From: Purshia tridentata
Lineage: Eukaryota > Streptophyta > Magnoliopsida > Rosales > Rosaceae
Assembly: GCA_003254885.1 (NCBI GenBank)
Contig: QANT01006286.1
Span: 1 to 64,000 of the forward strand
Length of the DNA: 64,000 nucleotides
Direction of reading: 5' to 3'
Positions 40,402 to 52,151 of the stretch are shown in pieces. Position 1 is the first letter of the stretch. Every line of letters begins with the position of its first letter. The translations under genes were made by a program, and so were the position numbers. The notes below the pieces were generated by a model. It searched no databases. It worked only from the letters and a program-made list of their open reading frames with translations, and had not been told where the DNA came from.

Positions 40402-43400
40402 GCTCAATGCACACTTGCACAACGGCCACGGAGGACCCGCATAAAGGCGGGTATGGGCTGAGCGGCAACTAGATCTCAATTGGGCCGTTAACATATCAAT
40501 ATTATAGACCTGGTGGACCATTTTGAAACATCGTCATGGGTTGGGACATTGGGCCTTAGCCCTTGAAATTTTTGAACGTCTGGCCTATTTTCAGTTTTTT
40601 TCACATGTTTTGTGTTAATGAAGGACAAATATTTTGTTGAGCATCATCACCACTTTTTGTGATGAGTAAAATAGCATTGGTTGGTTATAAAGACATGAAG
40701 TCAACAAATTAGTAAGGAACAATTATAAAATGCTTCAATCATCACCTCATTTGCCACGCGCATGGGAGTGTTATCTGAGATTCTTATTACCTTTTCCTTT
40801 TTGGTTGAGTCTGAGCTTCTTCATATGGGTACAAAAGTGGTAAAATCATGCATTTCTCATTATATAGGTCACATCAATACTGCATAAATTATTTATAGTG
40901 TTTTGCTTAATTATCTTGTTTTTATGTTCTCATTGGCATTATTTCTTTATTCTTATTTTGTTTGACTTAAGCCGAAAGACTTATAAAAAAGGAGTCGTGA
41001 GTCATGGCAAATACTAATAATGATAAAACTTGCCATTATTGGTCAGAGTTTTCAATTAACCCGAAAATTAGTAAATCACTAGTATCCGTGCCCGCACGAT
41101 GTCGCGGGTGTTAAAATAAAATAGACAATTTATCAAATGTTTATGCAAGACCTAATAAATGTGTAACATTTTCCTCTAATTACCTTTTAATATTTGTTTC
41201 TCATGCTAAAATTATTTGTGTATCGTTATTACCAGGAATTTAAGAAGTATTAATTCCAGGTACATGGTGTGAAATTTAAACATGTGAAATTAAAAATATT
41301 TTTAGAAATATAATGTCTTGTTCTATATTTTAACTATTGTAACTCTCTTTCTTTCTGCCTGAGATATGTCTTATGATTTCATTCCCCATCATAATGGCAC
41401 ACACTTCAATTCCCAAAATCTACAATAAATTCAAAGTAGATATAAATGTATTTAAATTATTGTGCGTATTTGCAAATTGAAACAAAGGTCAATGTAGTAC
41501 CGTGAGAATATAATCAACAACTATGCCGGTCTCTTGTCCTTCTGGTGCTGTTGTTTGAAGAATTTGATATAATAAAAAGGTATTGGTATGAAAATTATAG
41601 TTGATAATAAATGTAAACTGAGAATATTTGTTTTCACAATTACAGGAATAGTAATTCTCAAACAGCACACTATTTCAAAAGAAATCAGTTATAGTTGTTG
41701 TGAAAAATAGCTTAAACAAATCAAAGAAGTATACTTTTATATATTATCTTGAGTTGATCAAATCAATTAACGATTACTATATGTTCATCTATATTTTTTA
41801 CTCTTTTGTTTTACCTTCTTGTTTTGTTAACAATAACAGTGATTATACATTGTCATTTGAGCAACTTTTTGTGTGTGTGTAAGCATATGCTTTCAAATTA
41901 AGTAACTGCAAAATATACTTATTTTTTTTCTTAGTCTTCCTGCAGATGGATTTAATTCATTGGGTTCCTAATTCCCAAACTTCAATTGATGATCATAACT
42001 GGATAGCTTCTTAATTTGTACCCAGTGCATTTATAATTCTAATTGAAAATTCAGCCCCAACTCATCTTGGACTGTCATTACTGTTGTGGCAGTTGTCATT
42101 TCTCTGCTACTTGTTATATCCATTTTGCATTTATCCATTATGATTAGTTTAACATCTAATTATAAGTATAGCATCATCTAATGGTGACCACCAAATAAAT
42201 GAGGGTAAAACAGGCCCAGTACTCTCTCTATTCTGCAGTCTGTTCTACAGTACTGCACTTACCATTTCTAATTTTACCCACTTTCTACCAAGTCGTACAG
42301 AATTTTGAAGAACCACTTCTAGTAATATCATCCATATATAATTATATATGCTAGAATATGTATTAATTTATACATCATGGCCAAGGGTTGAATTGTTTGT
42401 ACATGATCTTTAATCTATGGAGAATAGGTCAGATGACCAACTACTACTACTTCAATGTCATAATTCACCACGTACCACCTTTACAAATTTTCAAACTCTA
42501 TGGTTAGTGGTTACCCTATTTTTCACAAATTTTCAAACTCTATGGTTAGATTGTATTTAAAAAAAAATAGAATGTAATTGAGTTAAGTCTATATAGAAAT
42601 AATAGAACTCACAAACACAAATCGATAGCGACACAGGCAGATGAAAAAAATACAAACCCAAAGAGATTTAAGGAGACAAAAACAGGGAAATAGAAAATAC
42701 CCAAACAACTCACAAACAGAAAGACGAAAACAAATTTTTACCCACTAATTTATCTTGTCGGTGGTGTGGCGGAGAGATAAAACAGCGAGAGTGATAGACA
42801 GATCGATGGGTGTGAGATGAGGCAATGAGAGAAAACGTAAAGAGAGAGATAAAATGGACAGAGAAAGATGGTGTCTGAAAGAGAAAAGGCATGGGAGGGT
42901 GAATGACCATAAAGGGCACCCCCAAACTGAGTATTCACACAATGGCACCCAGATCCAAAAAAAAAAAGGCCTGTGAAGAGAAATAGAAGAAAGAGAAAGC
43001 GATGGCAAGGGCGTAAAATTACAGAAAGGCAAAGGGCGAAAACAAAACAGCCAGTAAAAAGACTAAAAAACAATAAATCAAATGACAAAGTGACAAAGTC
43101 TAGTGATCAAAAACAATTGCAGCAGGGCAAGAACGTAATTTCATGATGAATAGCTTATGAACAGTAGTGCAACCTCTGGGCGTTTAGTATATATAGAATT
43201 TATAGTACAAAATGGGAGTTGTGAGTTGTGAGTCATAAATAATAAGGTTTGTTTAGATTGTAATGCGAATGTCCTCAGATCTATTGTAAATTTAGACTTA
43301 AGTGGGCAGTATTTGTTTGGTTTGGTTAGCATTGTTTTCGGGGGATTTGAGGCCATGGACAGTATGACGTTGGGCAATATTATTATTTTTTATTTATTAC

Positions 43401-43630
43401 GTTGAGGAGCATACTCAATAATTTTGGCACCGGCAGCAATATTAATGCACTGAAAGAAGTAGCTAGTCACTATTCACCAAAATACACCATGACCAATTGA
43501 CCAAAAAACGTAGCTGAGAACGAACTTGCAGTCTAAAACTCAACACATCGTTTTATTGTTTATATTATTAAGTAGTGCAAATTTAATTGACATGATGATC
43601 GAGTACGTAGTCTGTGATCGATGAGCTTAA
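40402..43630. other. Spacer, mostly occupied by a probable Helitron
   Basis: No host gene is seen. The part 41079-43197 has Helitron-like ends and is listed separately. The flanks 40402-41078 and 43198-43630 are AT-rich, and the second holds the 3' end of the P450 gene on the minus strand. A 25-bp motif (ACAAATTTTCAAACTCTATG and on) occurs twice around 42482 and 42523. Confidence 0.5.
41079..43197 (-). mobile_element. Probable non-autonomous Helitron
   Basis: On the minus strand the 3' end (plus 41105 down to 41079) reads CCCGCGACATCGTGCGGG, a hairpin with a CCCGC/GCGGG stem, then CACGGATACTAG, with a T as the next flanking base. This is the classic plant Helitron 3' end: hairpin shortly before CTRR, inserted before T. 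The 5' end on the same strand, at plus 43197, reads TCTATATATACTAAACGCCC, a typical TC start. The base before it is T where A is expected, so the left boundary could be off by one or mutated. The 2.1 kb between carries no Rep/helicase frame. Its content is AT-rich with a CT-rich patch (minus strand) near 42750-43030. Confidence 0.6.
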
Positions 43631-45205
43631 TTAATTGTTGAACCTGGGAGATATATTGGCCTGCAATGGATTCTTCATGACCCAGGCGGACTCCTGCTTC
43701 TCACTGAGATCAACCCCAACTCCGTCAACAGCCTTCCACTCAAACTTCCACACCAAATTGGCCACAAAATACTCCAAAAGCAGCAACCCCAGACTCCACC
43801 CTGGACAGATCCTCCGTCCCGCCCCAAACGGCATCATCTTAATCTCCTTACTCCCCGTAATATCACACCCACCATTCTCATCCCCCAACAAAAACCTCTC
43901 CGGCTTAAACTCCATGGGCTCCTCCCACACATTCGGGTCCCACCCCATCTCCGCCACCAAGAAATTCACACTCGAATTCTTGGGCACCAAGTAACGCCCG
44001 CCCAAAACTACATCCTCTGTCACTGTATGTGGTATCAAAAAGTGGCCCGGCGGGTGCCGCCTCAGTCCCTCCAGTACCACCGCCTTCAGATACGGCAGCT
44101 TTTGCAGATCCTCCTCTCTCACCTCCTCATCAAATGCTTTCTCTCCCCTAATTCCCACAACCCCTTCGATTTCGGCCACAAGCCTCGCCTGTACGCATGG
44201 GTTTTTCACTATGTTCGCCATCACCCACTCCAACGTCACTGCCATTGTGTCCGTGCCCGAGTTCACAATCTCCGAGCACTGGTTCACCAGTTCCCCTTCG
44301 TCGAACTTTCGCTTCTCCTCGGGGACTTCCAATTCCATCAACGTATCCACATAAGCCACCACCCAGTCCTCATTGTTATCTTCACTGCTTTTTCGTTGTT
44401 TCAGTTTGTCTTTTCGAGCTCGAATCAAAGGGAGGAAGAGGTCCGTTTGCTGCTTCTGCATGCGGAAGAACGCATCCCACCGCTTGGAGAACAGAATTTT
44501 CGTCAACCAGGTGGGCCCCAGGTTGAGGGCCTGGAATTCTCCGACCAAGCCCAGCAGAAACCGGCGCTGGACATCGATGATTTCGTCAATCTTGGCCTCC
44601 TCCACCTTCTCCCCGAAACACATGTACATGAACAAGCAGGTCATGGACATGCGGAAATGGTCCAAGAATTGGACGACTTGTCGTTCTGAAGCGGATTTTT
44701 GGATACGGTGGGTGAGAATGTCTAAGACCCATTTGCGGGAGCGGGCGAAGGACTTGACCCGACCCGGGTTGAGAATCTCGGAGATGAGGTTGCGGCGGAG
44801 GAGGCGCCAGGTGGGGCCGTAGCTGGCGGATGCGATGATGCGCTGGTTGCTGGTGATGAGCTGGATGGTGGGCTGGGCGGGGGGACGGTCGGCGAAAACG
44901 GCGCTGCTTTGGACGAGGGCCTGGTGGGCCAGGGAGCGGTCGGCGATGAAGATTGAAGGGTGGGAGCTGAAGGGGACGGGGAGGGAGACGACGGGGCCGT
45001 ACTTGGCGTGGAGGTCGAGGAGGACGGGCTCGATGCCGGCGGCGAGCTTGAAGAGCCAAATGAAGTGGCCGATGATGGGGATGGTGGGGGGTCCCGGAGG
45101 GAGAGAGCCGTTGAGTTTGGTGGAGGGTTTCGAGGGGAAGAGAGTGAGTTTGAGGAGGAAGATGATGAGGAGGGAGGTGAGGATGAGGAACCACATGGCT
45201 GTCAC
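43631..45205 (-). CDS. CYP89A: Cytochrome P450, CYP89A-type
   Basis: A single uninterrupted frame encodes 524 residues, the normal length for a plant P450. Residues 4-23 form the membrane anchor, followed by the Pro-rich hinge LPPGPP at 35-40. SYGPTWRLLRRNL is the C-helix motif with W-R. The I-helix reads EIVNSGTDTMAVTLEW, keeping the oxygen-binding Thr. The K-helix ExxR is in VLEGLRRHPPGHF, and FKPERF is the PERF motif. The haem loop FGAGRRICPG has the Cys ligand near residue 467. IADRSLAHQALVQ and VFADRPPA are hallmarks of CYP89A. It would sit in the ER membrane and use electrons from P450 reductase. Arabidopsis CYP89A9 acts on chlorophyll breakdown products; the substrate here is unknown. 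Lack of introns fits this subfamily. Coding GC content is far above the surroundings. Confidence 0.95.
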   Translation of the reverse strand: MTAMWFLILTSLLIIFLLKLTLFPSKPSTKLNGSLPPGPPTIPIIGHFIWLFKLAAGIEPVLLDLHAKYGPVVSLPVPFSSHPSIFIADRSLAHQALVQSSAVFADRPPAQPTIQLITSNQRIIASASYGPTWRLLRRNLISEILNPGRVKSFARSRKWVLDILTHRIQKSASERQVVQFLDHFRMSMTCLFMYMCFGEKVEEAKIDEIIDVQRRFLLGLVGEFQALNLGPTWLTKILFSKRWDAFFRMQKQQTDLFLPLIRARKDKLKQRKSSEDNNEDWVVAYVDTLMELEVPEEKRKFDEGELVNQCSEIVNSGTDTMAVTLEWVMANIVKNPCVQARLVAEIEGVVGIRGEKAFDEEVREEDLQKLPYLKAVVLEGLRRHPPGHFLIPHTVTEDVVLGGRYLVPKNSSVNFLVAEMGWDPNVWEEPMEFKPERFLLGDENGGCDITGSKEIKMMPFGAGRRICPGWSLGLLLLEYFVANLVWKFEWKAVDGVGVDLSEKQESAWVMKNPLQANISPRFNN

Positions 45206-45250
45206 TCAGTAGGGCTTCAAAGTAAGTGTACTGTAAGGGGGATGGGATGG

Positions 45251-45276
45251 CATATATATCTACACATATATATAAT
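45251..45276 (-). promoter_or_regulatory. TATA-like region upstream of the CYP89A gene
   Basis: Two TATATATA-type runs lie 46 to 71 bp before the P450 start codon, at 45251-45260 and 45266-45276. Either could be the TATA box for the minus-strand gene. AT dinucleotide runs are frequent in this DNA, so support is positional only. Confidence 0.4.
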
Positions 45277-48200
45277 AACTAGTCTGTGTGTGAGCCAATG
45301 ATTCACCTCTATCATTATTAATCGATTAAAAAGGTTCTCTTTGCTCTAAAAAGTAAATCACATAAAATAGTTTACATTAATTAATGTATTATTTCATGCA
45401 AACTATACTTTGCTTATGTTTTCTTTTCATGTTGAATATTATGTTTATTTCTAAACTTCAATTTCAAGTTTTTATTTAATTAAGTTTTCAATATATACTT
45501 TAATAGTCAACTTTAAAGACTTCAACCTCCAATATTTTTATTCTCCATTTCTCTCCTATTAAAACAAGATCATTTTAGGTATAATCACCAAATTAATACA
45601 AAGAAAATAAGTATAAAAAAGAATCATATTTTACTGCATGGGTCATCAGCCAATCAGCCATGCATATATATAGCAAACTAGTGGTGGATAAGAGGCTGGT
45701 ATGGGGTTTGGTGGTTAAGACTGGTAGATATTAGATTCATTCCTTGAGAGAGGGAAGAAACAAATTAAACTCAAATAAATAGAAATTTAATATGTTTTTA
45801 GTAAATGGTTTTTTTCTGAATAAAGAATTGGTTAGACGTTCCAAGATGTGAATCACGTTGGTTCTTGAGGATATGATTTTGTCTAGAGAGACTGGAGTTA
45901 TTATATATGATTTGCCCTCCAATTATTGCAAGCCTAATTATTATTGCCCAATACTTCACACTCAGACTCGATCTGTAGTTCTGTACCTTGTCCCACTCCC
46001 TAGCTATTATCAAGTACCAACAAAATAGAGCGATGAGTAACTTAACAAGATTGGCAGTGGTAGTCCATACTCTTATTTGCAATATGTCAATCATACCCTT
46101 ATTTGCAATAGTATCACTATTATGGGTTCTATTGGAGAGATAATTTGTTTACAAAGTTTTTAATATTGTGATCTAAATCAGTTATTGTAAGAGAAACACG
46201 GTTATAATATGTAAGAATTTCTCTTATTTTAGAAAGCAACCCACCTTCATACTCCAGTTCACCTATCCCCTCAACACCTCCATCTTGAAAGAGGTTGGTC
46301 TAGCCTCCAAGAAGGTGGCCAATCGCAGCTTCCATATTTTTTTTTTCTTAAAGAAATAATAAAAATAATGAGAAGGGTAATATGGGGAAATTCTAGAATT
46401 AACTTTTAGTGCTGGTGTAGTGATCAAGTTGTTGGTTGTCAACTTGTGATTCTTGTGAATGGCAACATTCATAAGTGAATGATAGCCCAATTAGAATCTA
46501 GCAAACAGTTCATTTAAGAAAGTCTTTTTTACCCAAATGCCATCTGAATTATAGTGGATGTGCTCTCATATTACCTAAATATTTATTTTTTACTATTTGA
46601 CAATAGTAGCCTTTAAGGTTTAAGTTAATAGAAAAATTGACAGAAATGGATGGCAGGTACCACATTGACACACACTGATAACTTCAAGTGGTAAATAAAA
46701 AAAAAAAAAAAATTTGGTGGTAGAGAAGCACACCCTTTATAGTCCAGGTAGTATTTGAAAAAAAAAAAAAAAGCCTTTAAGAAAAGCCCAGGTGATGAAA
46801 TTGTTGGATTTAAGACCAACCCAAAATGACAAAATAAAAGCCCAAAATGTTTTCCCCTAACTTAAGGCCTACATCTAAAAGAAGGTCAAATTAGTCTCCA
46901 AGAAGGAAACCTTTATGGCCTGGTCTTCAATTTTATTTGTTTAGATGGCGTATTGATGATAGCTGTATTGTGTTGGTTGTAAATAGCAACACTCTCGAAC
47001 ACAAAAACGAAGGAGATGATTTGTTGCTGGAGCAATGAAAGTCCAAACCCACTATAGAAGCCCATCATTTTCTTGCATTTTGGTTTTCTCATGGGCCAGA
47101 TTTTGAGATCTACTGAAGGCGTTTAGAAATGTATTTTTATTTTTTAATATGTTTAATTTCCTGATTCCACATTTTCATGAGTGAGTTTTCATTCTACGGG
47201 GTGTAATATGAGTAATGCGATTGTGTTAAAGATATGTCATGTGTGTCTTAATTCGGATGTAATATAATTACTATAGGTTGAGTAATGTCAAGTCATCTTA
47301 TACAAGTAATTAAACCGGTTAGATTAAGAGTGATTAATATTCAAAGTAAACTTGAGGCACGTCCTTTGAATTACACATGGCAAGCAAATAGCAATTTTTA
47401 GGATTGCTAATTGCTAGGTCAGTTCATATGTCAATTAGTGGACATGATCATTGTGCAAAAGGTGAAGCTACTTTCAATATTATTGACTGATATGGTGAAC
47501 AACTAGACATGTTTGGCTTTTTGTTTTTGGCAATTAACAGCTAAATTTTAGATGGGCCCAAGAACCCATTAGGTATTAGAAATCATCTGTGCTTTTCAAA
47601 TGGGCCAGGACTTGTTAGTTGGAAAAACCCTTCTTATTTTTGGGCAAGAATAGATTGATATGTAATCATCTGGTTGTTGGCTACCCTAGCTAAGCCTATG
47701 AGTTGGGTTCCAATTGTCTCCCCATGACCACTTTTTGGTCATGAGTAATGTTTGGGTACATTAGTAATTTAGTAGGGCAACATTAGACCCTTCAAAAAGC
47801 CATTGAGTTGGACTTTGAATTGATATCAGACCCACATAACAGTAACCTTATCTACAATGGATATAATTAATTAATAAGGACTAGACTTGATGAATTTAAT
47901 GTGTGAGTGAGCTATTGCTGAATGAAAAAGATTAGTGCTGGTATTTGGTATGACCATAAAATTATGGATGTTTCTGTGCCTTGGAGAATACTCAAGCACA
48001 TGAAAGTAGAGGACTTCAGGAGCCAAGTTGCTGAGTTTTAAGTACTTGGTAATATGGCAAGTTGGGGCAACCCTTTTGAGACCAAATTGACAACATTCCA
48101 TCCTACCAGACATGTATCTCAGTTGATGTCAGAGCTTTACCTTCAGTAGTCATCAGTACCACTAATGATTAAAGGGTTATGTTATGGCACATGACAGTGA

Positions 48201-48586
48201 TGACCCCATAAAGAAGGGGCACCCAGTGACTTAGACACATGCCCTCTTGTAAAAGTAATGCCTACTCCATTCTTCTTTCTTCTATTTCTTTTAATTTCTT
48301 ATTCTTTTTTTATGAAGGTTAACTTATCTCATCTGCTATGGAGGTTTTTTGGCCTACTACAAAATAGCTATGAATCTATGAGTCTTGTGCTAAATTCAAT
48401 AATTATAGGTCACTGTAACAAAAGCTGATATCAATGCAGTCTCTAAAGCTTATACACTAGAACGTGCCCAAATTATATGATCCTTCAAGTTCATGGTTCA
48501 CTCAAATTCCTTACCTACAAACCGAGAAAATGATGCCAACAAACTTTATTAAATCCTAATAATGAGACTAGATGCTAAAAATTTCT

Positions 48587-48669
48587 ATACTCACTCCATG
48601 CCAACTTTCAAGTGCTTGTAAGTCTCCCCATACTCACTCCATGCCAACTTTCAAGTGCTTTTAAGTCTC
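48587..48669. repeat. 43-bp tandem duplication
   Basis: Two copies start at 48587 and 48630 with ATACTCACTCCATGCCAACT. Each continues with TTCAAGTGCTT and TAAGTCTC. They are nearly identical. Confidence 0.88.
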
Positions 48670-49432
48670 TTTTAGGTGCTTGACTTGCATTAAAGGGCAT
48701 TGAGTTAGTAAAAAATTCATGGAATTGGTGCATGCACTAATTATTGGTTTGCTGCTAAAAGGTAAGATAAACACATATATAAATTGAAATTGAAATAAAT
48801 TATCTTTTTAGAGGGTTTGTGCCAGTTAATTAACTCCGGATTCTTAGGCAAGCTAATTATCATATTCCAGACATACTTTTGGGTACGTTGCCATTGGTTC
48901 CATTTGGGAAACATGATCATCAAAATAAAGCAAGTGGTTTATTTTTCTATCCTTCATTTTGTTTTTGGATTTCGTATAATTGAATGTGTTGTTATTCCAG
49001 AGGAAAACGTGACACTTTACATACATATCATAGCTCAATCTATCATGCTCATACCAACCAATTAGGATTTCGAGATTTTGGAACTACCACTTCATCGAAT
49101 ATGCAAACCCCTTTTCTTCCTCTCTTTGATTTCTTCAGCTTTGCAGAGAAAATTTATGCCATTTGTCATAAAACAACCGATATGCATATGCTGCCAAATT
49201 ATTACTTGCACAAGACTATTTTTGTTTTTTCAACTTCCACTAGAGTATTAATTTTAAGTGTAGAAAAAAATGTTCTTTTACCATATGCAATATTTTTCTA
49301 TTAGAAAAATATTCTCCTAAGTTCCTAACATAAGATGTGACACGTTATATTATTAGACTATTAATTTAAATTATTATGATATTATTCTTATTCTAAATAT
49401 ATGATTCAAATTTGATGTAATCATTATGAATA

Positions 49433-49871
49433 TGTCACGGTGGTCCACCAAAATAATCGTCAATTTTGGTCACATGAGGCACACATGAAAGGGCAAAATA
49501 GTGATTTCATGTTCCATCCTCTCCCCTATGCAACTTCTATCTATTTTTCTTTCTCTTTCTCATATGTCCCCACCACCGGCCCCCACTGTCGACCCCTGCC
49601 CTCCCTCCTCCCAGCGTCACCTCATTCCCCTTTGCCGTCTCTCTCTGACATGTTTTTTCTCTTTTTCTCTCTTTCTTTGTATCTTTCTCTCTTTACTGGA
49701 GCAAACGCCACCAGACCGTAGACCGTAGGGGGAGGGGGAGAGAGAGAGACATAAGTTGCAAAGGGGAGAGGAAGGGACATGAAATCACCATTTTTGCCCC
49801 TTCATGTGCGAGCCATGTGACCAAACTTAACGTATGCTTGTGGTCTTTTAATGGAATGAACTATAGTGACA
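49433..49871. mobile_element. MITE-like element with long inverted repeats
   Basis: The left arm, about 49440-49514, contains TTTTGGTCACATGAGGCAC, ACATGAAAGGGCAAAATAG and TGATTTCATGTTCC. The right arm, about 49775-49843, carries the inverted versions (GGACATGAAATCACCATTT, TTGCCCCTTCATGTG, CATGTGACCAAA). Outer TGTCAC and GTGACA lie at 49433 and 49866. The 260-bp centre is CT-rich then GA-rich and could itself fold. There is no coding content. The build is that of a non-autonomous inverted-repeat transposon. Target-site duplications are not clear, so the family is left open. Confidence 0.65.
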
Positions 49872-51981
49872 AATGTCAACTAGTTTGTGGATGAAAATGG
49901 CACAAAAAAAAAATTGTGGACCAACATATGACAAAGTGAATAATAAGTAGATTATTTGTGAAATTTTTAATTTTTAATTTTTATGTATGAGAATGGATCG
50001 AAACTTTACCTATCTTAAACATTAGGTATTAGCTTGTCTTGTTTTGTTCTATTGGGGCCTTACCCCACAGTATTAACGAAAAAGAGATATGGCCAATTTC
50101 CCCAAATGCTGGTGAGCATTATTATGTTTTTTGAGGTAGATGTTAGATGTATTTTATTATGTGAAGCCCATGAGTTATGAGTGATGAGTGTTGTAAGTTG
50201 TAATGGAACTAAATGGTAGCAAATAGGGTCACAATGAAAGTAATGTACGCAACAGTACATGAGAAATATTTGGCAAATAAAAAGGCAAAGCAAGCAGAAT
50301 TAAAGTTTCATAACCCAGGGGGGTAAGGTTAAGGTGGTGTTGGCCCACAGTTGTTGCCAACTTCTCTTATTGACTTTTGTCATTTGCTTTTTCCCCACTG
50401 CCCCCTAATTAGCGGGAGACACGTTACCGTTATCATTAATTCTCCCTCCATTTAAATTATCAAATCTTTGATGTGTGACTTGGTCACTTCAAATTACTCA
50501 TGTACCCTTGTGTGGATAATCATCTTTTTCTTCAATTTTAGAAACAAAATTGAAATTCACTATCATCTGAAATAACTCATCAATTTATTAGTGCTCCATC
50601 ATCTGAAATAACTCATCTTTAATGTATATGAAATTAATTAAATGTACAGCTTGGAGTCACATTCATGATTTAAATTCAACGTGGCTCCATCAATTTAAAA
50701 ATAGCCGAATACTAGAAACATTTATTTGTCATTTTTCAGCTTGTAGCATCTCATTCAAATTTACTAACATAACCCAAGTTTGTAGAGTTATTTTCAAATG
50801 TGCCATTCCAAATTTATTAATATACCATTTCAAAGCAATGGTGCTTCATCTTATTATCAATTAGGTCCACAATGCAGCTTTCTATTTGGTCCTTTTTCTT
50901 TTCTCTATTATTCGGGATTCTTGCTAAGTTTATCATGGTTTGACTTGAGTATGGTCCAATTGGATTTGGAGACAGTCCTGATTTATTATATATGCATTTC
51001 TTAGGTGTTAATTAAAAGTCTATTATTATACTTGGGTTGATTAGCTCCTTCACCTAATAGGCTAATACATGTGTAAAATGGAAAAGTGAATCTCAAATCT
51101 TCACATGCCATACTTGGTGTATAAGTTAATTAATTTTAAATGGTAAGCTAAAGTTAGACTACACAACATACATGAATGTACTTGCAATGATATTATGTAA
51201 ACCAATACTAGAATAGTTAGTAAGTCGTAACATGCAAACGACAATCATGATGGCATTGAATTTTTTTTATTATTTTTTTTTCATGGCATTGAATTAATTA
51301 CCTAATTTCAACCATTTCTACAATACACCTCAAACCCACTTAATTTATTTGGCATCTTCCTTGAGCTTTGAATCAATATTTTGACCCATCCCTCCTCCAA
51401 AAGACACTCTGTTTTGCAGGTTTTGCAGGTTGAAGTTTTAAATTCGTTACTATTCTCATTTATAACAGCCTTTCTTATTCAATTTGAACGTTTGAAGTTC
51501 AAGCCTGCATGCATATATATTATATAGAGGGTGGCAAGGAAGTTATGAAATCTGATATTATTAAAAACAAGCTGCTTTTGTATTGTTATGAGAAAAAGTT
51601 GGACACTTAGAATAATAAGTCCAATGCAAGTTCAAAATTTTAGTTGGAATGATTCAAAAGTTACTTTTATAGCTAACCAGCCTAACCACTTCAAAATTAG
51701 GTACTCCAAATCGTATTCTTTATTTTAAAAAATTATGAAGTTTTTATTTATTTTAAATGCAAAACATAACCATTTAATTTTTTGAAGAATTCTCTTATAT
51801 ACCCTATGTGTATATAAGTAAAATATGCATAAAAGATGTATAAAAAGAATGAGTCGCTAAACTTAAGCACCTTCTCCTCTGCTCATAAGAGAATGAGCAA
51901 TTGAGAACTTCTCCTTCGAGCAATTGAGAATTCGAAGGAAAACCATAGTTAGTAAGACATTGTTACGTTATTCTATTAAAT

Positions 51982-52151
51982 AAAAGTTATGATAATAATT
52001 AGTATCTCTAGTATTATCGTTCTTCTTAATAGAATCATAGTAATTTGACCAAAATAACATTATAAACGAAAGTTAAGATTATAATTTATGTCTTTAGCAC
52101 TATTGTTCTCCTTAATAGAACCATAGCAATTTCACCAAAATATCATTATAA
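51982..52151. repeat. Diverged tandem duplication, about 86-bp period
   Basis: The segments 51982-52065 and 52067-52151 share AAAGTTA-GAT, TAGTATTATCGTTCT versus TAGCACTATTGTTCT, CTTAATAGAA-CATAG-AATTT and ACCAAAATA-CATTATAA. They differ at roughly one base in five. Confidence 0.75.

Noticed and set aside
44027-45301. Several long open frames antisense to the P450 gene
   Set aside because: They are shadows of the GC-rich P450 coding strand; they have skewed Pro/Arg/Gly composition and no domains.
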